From NCBI GenBank assembly GCA_037349105.1, contig JAYJMM010000036.1, positions 868,001 to 932,000 on the forward strand: a DNA stretch of 64,000 nt, in the 5' to 3' direction. The notes beneath the pieces were generated by a model. It was not told where the DNA came from and did no database searches. It saw only the letters and a program-made list of their open reading frames with translations. Shown piece after piece: positions 55,801 through 64,000 of the stretch. Position 1 is the first letter of the stretch. Each line of letters starts with the position of its first letter. This DNA is from Limnomonas spitsbergensis. Its lineage: Eukaryota; Chlorophyta; Chlorophyceae; Chlamydomonadales. The translations under genes and the position numbers were made by a program.

Positions 55801-58800
55801 TTGAACTCGTAGCCGGGAGAAAACTGGCCTCCCTGTTGGCCCCTTGCCTCACCTGAAGGGTGGGATGCTGTATATAGTGCCGAGGAACAGCCCGAATGCG
55901 TACAGGCTGCTGATCAAGGGTCCATAGTTGGTGCCCACTATGGCCAGGCCCAGGGCAGCCAGGGCCAGAATCAGGACCCAAGCGACACCAGGCGACAGCT
56001 CTCCTGCACAGGCACAACAAAATGAGGGATCCATGAATATATGAATCATCCATTGTCAACGCCAGTTTTCAGTCAAAATTTTAGAGTTTTGGTCGATACT
56101 TGGCCCTGAGGGCAGCTTTGAAAGAAATCATTTCTTCGAAGCTGAGGGCAGGTTCATCACATCTACGGGGTACAACAACAGTTATAAATGCATAGCTGTG
56201 GTGAGGCACACCTCGTGGATAGACGGAGCTTGCTGAGAGGAGACCTTAGGCAGGCAGGGGGGCGAGGGGGACCTGTTGAAACAGTGTTCTCCTGACCGCA
56301 CGCTGCTAGTGTGGAATGTCAGGGTCAAGTGCTGGGGGCCAAAGTAACCACCTTCAATTTATATGCAGGCTGATAGTGACCTACCCAATGCTACGGCCGT
56401 ATGGGTGGCTTCCTCAGCCTCCCCAGGACGTAATGATGATTATTAACCACGCCTCAGGACGTAATAATAATTAACCACGCCTCAGGACATAATAATTAAC
56501 CACGCTTCAGGACGTAATAATTAACCACGCCTCAGGACGTAATAAAACAATTGCACATTTAAAAGGCTGTCAAAAGGAAGCCTAGACACTGTGACTAGGA
56601 TTCACATTGGAGACCAGCTTGACAGGTCAGTGGCCGATTATTCAGATCTGTCCCAACCATGAGTCGGGTGGCCCATGACGCCCTGTTGCTACGGCCCCTC
56701 TGGGTTAGGTCCCAAACATTTGTGCAGGCCCTAGCTACTTTTCTGCTTCATTCCAGCCTCATGCCGGAGGCCCCGTTTGTGGCCAGCCATGCTGCCTTGG
56801 CCACCAGCCGTTGGCCGGTCCAGGTTTGGTCCCAATCAGGACCTTGGCGGCCGCGGGGCGAACTCATAGCCAAAAAAAGAAACGCTGGTCCCAAAGCTGA
56901 CCCCAGGGACCCCCATGTAATGGTCTGGTACTCCGGTGCATTCTGAACATAACATACTGTATCCATAGCCTGCGTTTGCCAGGGCTGTACCCGAGGGACT
57001 CAGCACAAGTTAGTGCAAAGCCAGGGCCCATGCCGCATGCCTTGCTGATGGGCCAAAGCGAACCCTTTGTGTGCCACCCTCCTACATTGATTGGATGGAT
57101 TGCGATGTATTTTGAATTCCCTTTGCACCCTCCTATATTGATTGGATGGATTGCAATGTATTTTGAATTCCCTTTGCACCCTCCTACATTGATTGGATGG
57201 ATTGCAATGTATTTTGAATTCCCTTTGCACCCTCCTATATTGATTGGATGGATTGCGATGTATTTTGAATTCCCTTTGCACCCTCCTATATTGATTGGAT
57301 GGATTGCGATGTATTTTGAATTCCCTTTGCACCCTCCTACATTGATTGGATGGATTGCAATGTATTTTGAATTCCCTTTGCACCCTCCTATATTGATTGG
57401 ATGGATTGCAATGTATTTTGAATTCCCTTTGCACCCTCCTATATTGATTGGATGGGTTGCGATGTATTTTGAATTCCCTTTGCACCCTCCTATATTGATT
57501 GGATGGATTGCGATGTATTTTGAATTCCCTTTGCACCCTCCTATATTGATTGGATGGATTGCAATGTATTTTGAATTCCCTTTGCACCCTCCTATATTGA
57601 TTGGATGGATTGCAATGTATTTTGAATTCCCTTTGCACCCTCCTATATTGATTGGATGGATTGCGATGTATTTTGAATTCCCTTTGCACCCTCCTATATT
57701 GATTGGATGGGTTGCGATGTATTTTGAATTCCCTTTGCACCCTCCTATATTGATTGGATGGATTGCAATGTATTTTGAATTCCCTTTGCACCCTCCTATA
57801 TTGATTGGATGGGTTGCGATGTATTTTGAATTCCCTTTGCACCCTCCTATATTGATTGGATGGATTGCAATGTATTTTGAATTCCCTTTGCACCCTCCTA
57901 TATTGATTGGATGGGTTGCGATGTATTTTGAATTCCCTTTGCACCCTCCTATATTGATTGGATGGGTTGCGATGTATTTTGAATTCCCTTTGCACCCTCC
58001 TATATTGATTGGATGGATTGCGATGTATTTTGAATTCCCTTTGCACCCTCCTATGTTGATTGGATGGATTGCGATGTATTTTGAATTCCCTTTGCACCCT
58101 CCTATATTGATTGGATGGGTTGCAATGTATTTTGAATTCCCTTTGCACCCTCCTATATTGATTGGATGGATTGCGATGTATTTTGAATTCCCTTTGCACC
58201 CTCCTATATTGATTGGATGGATTGCAATGTATTTTGAATTCCCTTTGCACCCTCCTATATTGATTGGATGGGTTGCGATGTATTTTGAATTCCCTTTGCA
58301 CCCTCCTATATTGATTGGATGGGTTGCGATGTATTTTGAATTCCCTTTGCACCCTCCTACATTGATTGGATGGATTGCAATGTATTTTGAATTCCCTTTG
58401 CACCCTCCTATATTGATTGGATGGGTTGCGATGTATTTTGAATTCCCTTTGCACCCTCCTATATTGATTGGATGGGTTGCGATGTATTTTGAATTCCCTT
58501 TGCACCCTCCTATATTAATTACCGTTGTCACGGACGTGTTTCGTTGTTTTCAGAGTTCGTTGTTGCTTAAGAAAGCCGAATGATTTATCGCGGACCTTTT
58601 GGTTGTTTTGATTCGTTGCCCCTTAGCGAATGCCAACTTTTTGGTTCGTTTAGCCTTACCCGCTTGTTTACGCTACGGAAAAGGCAGTAACAGAGCAAAG
58701 TTTATCTAGTAAAATGCATGACTCGCCCAGGTTGTGCTTGGCAGAGAGTTGGGACCGTTACCTGTCAGCACGCACCATACTGGCCGTGCTGCCGTACGTG

Positions 58801-60520
58801 TCGAACGTCGTGTCGAAGGATCTTACTTTTTATGATTCGTTCCCCTTAAGCACGTCTAAAAGGTTCATTATTTTTGATTCGTTCTCCCTTGAACAACGAT
58901 CAAAACAACGAAACACGTCCGTGACTACGGTAGATGGATTGCGATGTATTTTGAATTTCCTTTGCACCCTCCTATATTGATTGGATGGATTGCGATGTAT
59001 TTTGAATTCCCTTTGCACCCTCCTATATTGATTGGATGGATTGCGATGTATTTTGAATTCCCTTTGCACCCTCCTATATTGATTGGATGGGTTGCGATGT
59101 ATTTTGAATTCCCTTTGCACCCTCCTATATTGATTGGATGGATTGATGTATTTTGAATTCCAAGTGCACTCTCCTAATTTGATTGGATGGATTGCGATGA
59201 ATTTTGAATTCCCTTTTGCACCCCTCTGTCAGTCCAGTCACCTGCGGCTATGGGCAGGAAGGGCTTGTTGACGATGTCGATGTCCACATCATATATCTGA
59301 TTGATCCCGACAATGTATCCATTGCCGCATAGCAGCGCCACCACACCCATGATGGCCTTGGGGAGCAGGGCCCAGTCTATCAGCTGCAACAGGCAATAGG
59401 GTTCACAGCATTCAGGCTAGCAAGGCTGACTCAGCTGATAGGAATTCCAGATAAGCAAACGAGGATGGGGACTGAGATTTCAATATTCATGTTCATTCAA
59501 ATGTCCAGTCTTGTTTGCAGGCCATGGGGCGCTTAAGCGGCCAAAGCAACAAGGCCTGGAGATACTGTTTGCTTGTATCCGGACAAATCAATCATTGTGA
59601 GCTCTAAATACAAGTCAGGGCAGTCAATGGCAGCCCTGGTTTGTAATAGTTTTAGTGTCCTCACATGTGCCTGACAGCCTACTTTGCAAGGGCCCTGACT
59701 TGCTGAATTGGGCAGCAGTTATTTAAATGCTGTGTGCATGCTAGAGCATGTTGGGGACTGGGGGCAATGAGGAATGTCAGTGGGAGCACGATTGCAATAT
59801 ACCTGTAATAGCCAATGAAAGCACCTCTCCTGGACACCAAGGTGACAAAATTCGAAATGTAACTCGGGGTAACCAGTTTATTCTTATAAATTTAAATGGA
59901 ACATGTTGTTGGTTACCAGAAGTAGTGATTTCCTGGTGTGGATCTCTCCTAATCCTTCACTATCCTAAATAATTTCTACATTTTTGTCACCATGCGACAG
60001 AATCTCGGCTTCATTTTTTCGACCAATTTGGTTACTAATCTTGACCAGTAACAAGTAAGAGTAACACTGACGTCGGCATTGCATGGGGCCAGTCATGAGG
60101 CGCGCATGGGATTTCATGCATGGGGTTTCAGACATGTATGCATGCATGTGGTCTCACATGCGGTGTCTCAAGCAGGGCACGTGCAGTCACTGCGCTGGCT
60201 CCAAGGATGGTGCCTCGGATGGTGTGGGGCCGCAGAAACTTCCAGAAGGCCTCCAAGAAGCTGGTAGTGTTTTGGCTGGCCGAATCTTCGTTGCCTCCGG
60301 GGTAGGGGGCAGCGGCACCCGTGGCATGCGTCGTGGTCGTCACGAGCGAGCTACCCCGCTGCTTTTGGCCATAAGGGTGCAGGGAGAAGCCAAGCGGTGA
60401 TGGCCCTGTCACAACGCAGCTGATGCCTCCAAGTTGCAGCGGTGCGGCGGTTGGCGATAGTGCCGAGCAACTCGGCGATCGCATGCGTGCGTGCATCATT
60501 TGAACCTGATGAACGAACAT
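52845..60520 (-). CDS. HST: Homogentisate solanesyltransferase (plastoquinone biosynthesis)
   Basis: UbiA-type prenyltransferase that joins solanesyl diphosphate to homogentisate in the plastid inner envelope, giving the plastoquinone precursor. Exons in coding order: 60520-60158, 59383-59242, 56003-55853, 55293-55162, 54000-53864, 53424-53277, 52929-52845; 1158 bp, 385 aa, all phases agree, close to the Arabidopsis length. Residues 1-90 are Ser/Thr/Ala-rich, a likely plastid transit peptide; start Met uncertain among M1, M8, M9 and M13. Signatures: [16 protein letters not shown]; first Asp motif [39 protein letters not shown]; second Asp motif [13 protein letters not shown]-terminus [10 protein letters not shown] ... 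ALFPFI. Several transmembrane helices. VTE2-type tocopherol phytyltransferase is less likely because of the NQIYD and PIAAG signatures. Confidence 0.93.
54001..54965 (-). repeat. About 19 tandem copies (51 bp) of the HST exon 5 acceptor
   Basis: On the minus strand each unit reads CCCTTAACCCTAAACCCATC-AG then GTTCATCACCTCGTTTGTCA, i.e. the true acceptor at 54000 with the first 21-23 coding bases (FITSFVTV). Units carry TTTAGGG on the plus strand. 51 bp is 17 codons, so spurious repeat ORFs ([17 protein letters not shown]) run through it. Confidence 0.9.
55635..55826 (-). mobile_element. hAT MITE, family A copy 6
   Basis: In HST intron 3. Plus-strand left end CAGTATTTCTTCTTTCGCGA followed by GGCTACATGTCAGCTACA; right end GGCGAGAAAACTG-like (GGGAGAAAACTG). 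Flanks GCCTCACC and GCCTCCCT agree at 6 of 8 positions. Confidence 0.65.
56020..56180. mobile_element. MITE family B, partial copy
   Basis: In HST intron 2. GAGGGATCCATGAATATATG, TTGTCAACGCCAGTTTTCAG, and right end ATCTACGGGGTA match the full copy at 4327-4559; the left end is missing. Confidence 0.5.
56425..56545 (+). repeat. CCTCAGGACGTAATAATTAA tandem repeat
   Basis: Five copies of a 24-30 bp unit CCACGCCTCAGGACGTAATA plus a variable ATTAA run, in HST intron 2. No link to a splice junction seen. Confidence 0.8.
56717..56887 (-). mobile_element. hAT MITE, family A copy 7, intact
   Basis: 171 bp in HST intron 2, reverse orientation. The right plus-strand end CCAAAAAAAGAAACGCTG is the inverted CAGCGTTTC terminus. 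Perfect 8-bp target duplication GTCCCAAA at 56709-56716 and 56888-56895. Confidence 0.85.
57081..59225 (-). repeat. 51-bp tandem array next to the HST exon 2 donor
   Basis: About 28 copies (57081-58512), then a 413-bp insertion, then about 5-6 copies to 59225. Unit: CCTCCTATATTGATTGGATG, GATTGCGATGTATTTTGAAT, TCCCTTTGCAC. The last degraded unit ends 16 bp from the donor at 59241. The array is intronic; its 17-codon periodicity opens 500-codon ORFs on both strands that are not genes. Confidence 0.92.
58520..58932. mobile_element. TIR element inserted in the 51-bp array
   Basis: 413 bp. Terminal inverted repeats of about 31 bp with one mismatch; left begins TACCGTTGTCACGGACGTGT, right (reverse complement) TACCGTAGTCACGGACGTGT. 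TA is present at both borders, compatible with a TA target duplication. Internal GATTCGTT motifs; no ORF of note. It interrupts a unit of the array between TATATT and GATGG. Confidence 0.8.
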
Positions 60521-61915
60521 TGTCGGAGATTAAATCATGCTAACCTCACGCAAATGCAACACAGTTGGGTCATGCTTTTCCGCGTCCCGACTGGTTGGTT
60601 GAGGCTCGAGACTCAGTGGGCGAGACTTCAGTGACCGGTCAAATGGGATGACAAATCCTGATCGCAGTCCTCACCAACCTTGCATTTTGAATGGAATGAA
60701 AGCTTATGGATTGCAGGGGGGTATGCTCGAACCTGAGATGTATTCGTCAGCAGCGGGGAGATCCGGCTGCAAGGTGAGGGCATCCTCCCCGCACAGCCTC
60801 TATGCTGCATCCCTAGAGAGCTGCTGGAGACTGACATGTTGTATGTGAATATTGGTTCGCGCACCCGGACGGGTAGGCAAGGATGGCTGGAAGAAGGATA
60901 GTGACCAGTCAGCCTCTGCCGTACTTGCTTCAGGCGAGCGACGGAATATGTGGTGGAGACCACGAAACCGAATAAAACTGAAACCGACCCCCCCTCAGCT
61001 GCAGATGCTTTCCAAACAGACTCATTCACGGCCGTGTCACGGCCGCTCATCTTCATTGTGAGCAATTGAGATTTCGCCAAGCTAAACGACAGTTTTAAAT
61101 ATGTCAGAGGGACCGCTACATGAAATACAGCGCACACACCGATGTTGTACCGGTAGATAGTCAGTCACATGCATCCAGGTTGGTTGCGTAGACACTCAGA
61201 CAACGTGCGCTAATCCTGGATGCAGATTTTATTTGCATGATGTATCAAGTTTGTGAAAATAACAAATACGGTACAGTCAGTTTACACATGCGTCATCTTG
61301 TCCTTCGAGAGTAGTATCTTCTGTGATTACTAAATGTTTTAAACATAAAACTAACCCTTTTGAATTTAGTTTTTCTCTGCAGAGGAAGTCTATGCTTTAT
61401 TCGTAATCGGAATTTGAGTTTCGTGGGTGGTCTTTCACATTGAATTTCGTGGGTGGTCTCTCAATTTGTGTTACTAATATTTTTTACCACAAACAAACAT
61501 GGATACCGTTTAGTTTTTTTTACCGTGAAGATCAAGTCTGTAAAAATACTAAACAGATTTCAATGGTTTTACACATGAGTCACACGCCTCAATTTTTGCT
61601 CGGCCCTTGCAAACTGCAATCCTATTGCAGATGACTCACATTAACCAATGTCGTGAGTGAACGGCGGTGCCCGTGAATGACAAGTGTTTTACCTCTCTCT
61701 ATAGTAGAGAGAGGTAATCTACGGTACCGTAAATGGTGCCGGATGCTGCTCTCGTGTAACAGATTCTTCCTCTACGCTGTAAGGCACTGGTAGCAGATAC
61801 AAAGATTCATTGTTCAGGTTGCCCATCACAAGGACCAGCATTTGCGACGTTAAGCCCTCACCCCAGCTAGCTAGGTGCAAGTATGCAGTCATCACGTGGG
61901 AGATCTAGGACTACG
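60521..61915. other. Region upstream of HST
   Basis: HST promoter side. A 169-codon minus ORF at 60628-61137 (MKMSGRDTAVNESVWKASAA internally) has no recognised family and no good evidence of being real. A perfect hairpin ACCTCTCTCTA-TAG-TAGAGAGAGGT is at 61691-61715, followed by TCTACGGTACCGTAAA, which resembles two MITE family B ends abutting. Confidence 0.45.
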
Positions 61916-64000
61916 GGGAAAGAAAGAAAGAAAGCTACGCCCTACTAGGGCGTGGAGGTTAAGGAAACAACGCAGCTTGGGGCCGTAGCCACATCCGCGC
62001 CGTTACCATGAGGCAAAAAGAAAGAAGCAACTTCTTCACGGTGGTTTTCTCTTATGGGTGTGCTTTATTGGCCCAGTGACAGGCTTTGTGGCGGCAAAAT
62101 ATTCGAGTCAGCGACTGGTTTGTACTATACTATGCAAGAGTTTTATCGAATAGACATGCATTTTCTGGGCGCATTTCTTAGCATGGAACGTGGTGATCCC
62201 TAGAGACATCATGGCTTCAATTGTGTGCTTATTATAAATAGTGCCCGAAGTGCCGATCAAGATTGGAATAGTTTTTATGCTGTTTCGGTGGTGCCCGTTC
62301 AAGATCAGTAGCTCAACGAGGTCATTGTGCTGGGTTGAGCAAGCTTTAAACTGGTCTCAGTGTCTCTGCAGTACGTAAATACCCCAATGTGGAGTACAAA
62401 GTCCTTATTTGTCCTGTCGTTTGCATTAATAACATGTCAGGCTGCATTTTCGTTTTCATTTGGACGGCTCCAAGTGCTGGTGCCGCAGCGTGGGGGATTA
62501 AGTACGAGGGGACTTAATTCATCAGCATGGCTGGTGCTCCTGCTCTCTCACACTTCTCGGCCGTCCCCAGGTCTGCCATGACGATGTCCCCTCCCATGCT
62601 GCCTTTCGATACAGCCCTAATCAAAATCCTTCCTGTGCCATGGTGGCGCTCTATGTACATCTTTTGCATTTCGGGGTGCCTGCATGCGCCTGTGATATGG
62701 CCTGCACTGTCGTGCTCTGCACACAAGGGGCATTTGTCCGTGGTACTTTTGCTCCACCTGAAAGCCACCTTGTTATTCGAAAGGCATCCATGTCGCCATC
62801 GAAGGGCTGTTTTCTTCTCCACCAGAGTGACTCCTGGGTGGTTAAAGAAACTGTTGCTGAGGGTCCCATCAGCAATCGAGTGCAATCGTTGCCACCCTTG
62901 AAAGTATACGCTATCGATGTTGGATCGGCCCAGCTTTTGGCGCTCGTGAATGTGTGTCTTCAGGGCACCCTTCAGATCTTCTAATCCTTGCGGCTCTCCC
63001 TGGCTAGGGTCCTCTTCGTCAGGTTTTGTGAAAAGCCAGAAAGAGCCGTACTGCGAGGGTTCGGAGCTCACTGGAACGGTCAGATCGCATTCTCCCTTTG
63101 AGTGGCTGCCCGTTTAGCGACCCCGTCGGCTTTCTCGTTTCCGATATCTCCGTTGTGGGCCTTCACCTTATGGAATTCGACTATTTTTCCTTGGGACGCC
63201 ATGAGCTGGAGTTGGCCCACGATATACTGGAGGAGGTCTCTGTGCTTGTGGTAGGTGAGAGACATGGATCGGATAGCTTTTCGGATTTGGTACAAGGATG
63301 TGGCGCTGTCAACAGCTATTTTGGTCTGTTCTTTCACTAGGGCTCCATAGATTCCTGCCAGCTCGGCTCTGTTTATGGTGTTTGTGGGACCTTCTCCAGC
63401 CGGGTTAAATGGTTAATGGTGATGTCTTGTCGATCGGCAGTGGCGTTCGGGATGTGGAGGCCAGCGCCAGTTAGCTGGATTTTCCTGCCTTCTTTGAGGC
63501 TGGTTTCAATGCAGCTGCAATCAGTGTAGGCTATCTCCCTCCACTTGTTCTTTATCGCGCTATTTTCTTGGAACCACTGGAGGCAATTGCATGCGTCCAC
63601 TAGGTCTACCTCCGGTGCTCTAGGGATGTCAGTGTCCCTTGGAGATCGTTGGAAGGAGCTTGATCCTATTATGGGCTGGGCCTGGCTCTGCTCTCCCTGA
63701 CCTTCTTCCACCCTATCCCCACATGGGGGAGGAGGCTGGGTCCATGTTGCGGTTAGCAGGGGGTTGGCCCTGGCTTGCAGGTGTTTTTCTACATGTGCGA
63801 GGGTTGTGCGGAGCAGTCTGATGAGAAGATCTTGTGTCCACCCGATTTGCTCGGACTGGGCCATGCTTTACATTGTTGGTTGCTCCTGGCCCACCCATGC
63901 TGATTGTACTTTGCTTGGCACCGTACAACTGCAGTGGTGATGCACCAGTCCTCGGGCCGCACCGTATTCCGCCACCTCACTGTATCACCGCACCACATTT
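61916..64000 (-). mobile_element. Non-LTR retrotransposon (LINE), 3' part, decayed
   Basis: Continues beyond 64000, where the reverse transcriptase should lie. In order on the minus strand: RNase H start AYTDCSC (about 63520), NRAELAGIYGAL (63340-63375), AVDSATSLYQI, VKAHNGDIGNEKADGVAKRA; the four acidic RNase H residues are all visible but in two frames. Then a zinc-knuckle-like CPLCAEHDSAGHITGACRH (about 62700), a segment KMQPDMLLMQT, and a C-terminal NDLVELLILNGHHRNSI / IPILIGTSGTIYNKHTIEAM ending at 62108. At least three frameshifts separate these parts. The C-terminal part resembles the PD-(D/E)xK-like tail of some algal and protist LINEs (inference). Confidence 0.75.

Noticed and set aside
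56864..58583. 500-codon ORFs on both strands ([16 protein letters not shown] ...; [17 protein letters not shown] ...)
   Set aside because: Both come from a 51-bp intronic satellite whose unit is a multiple of three; the array lies between two phase-matched HST exons.
60628..61137. 169-codon minus ORF as a gene
   Set aside because: No family resemblance, no splice or neighbour support, and it contains several low-information stretches; kept only as a note in the region entry.

Overview
The window is eukaryotic nuclear DNA, most likely from a flagellated green alga of the prasinophyte or early chlorophyte kind. The evidence is a set of intron-rich genes with a green-algal repertoire: a plastid homogentisate solanesyltransferase-type enzyme, a PAS-linked class III nucleotide cyclase of the type common in Chlamydomonas, a ciliary BBSome regulator (LZTFL1/BBS17), the splicing factor SF3B4 and a 14-3-3 protein. 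Plant-type TTTAGGG-like motifs are scattered in the introns. I cannot name the species from sequence alone.

Layout. 506-13890 (-): C-terminal two thirds of a PAS + class III cyclase gene, 10 or more exons, both ends incomplete. 18187-25116 (+): SF3B4, complete, 8 exons, 472 aa. 27897-29573 (-): 14-3-3, 4 exons, acidic tail exon not found. 33222-40714 (+): two long overlapping repeat-rich ORFs that look like a retroelement Gag-type polyprotein; no reverse transcriptase or LTRs seen. 42905-43750: hAT element remnant with an 8-bp target duplication. 44576-50915 (+): LZTFL1/BBS17, complete, 12 exons, 340 aa. 52845-60520 (-): HST, complete, 7 exons, 385 aa. 61916-64000 (-): 3' end of a decayed non-LTR retrotransposon. 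For the main genes the exon boundaries given here were joined by hand, and reading phase is preserved at every junction stated.

The striking signal is that many tandem arrays are not random satellites. They are copies of a splice junction of the host gene, containing the last bases of an intron plus the first bases of the exon (3' splice site) or the exon end plus the intron start (5' splice site). I find this at about ten junctions in three unrelated genes (cyclase, SF3B4, HST), with extra copies ranging from 1 to about 44. A 3.5-kb block at 5122-8636 is about 44 copies of one cyclase acceptor. This looks like a genome-wide process of local junction duplication and not a property of one gene.

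The second layer is mobile DNA: a hAT-type MITE family with seven copies in the window (three with perfect 8-bp target duplications, one carrying an expanded minisatellite), a second TIR MITE family, a tRNA-like SINE family, and a 413-bp TIR element inserted into the HST intron array. These sit mostly in introns, which explains the large gene spans.
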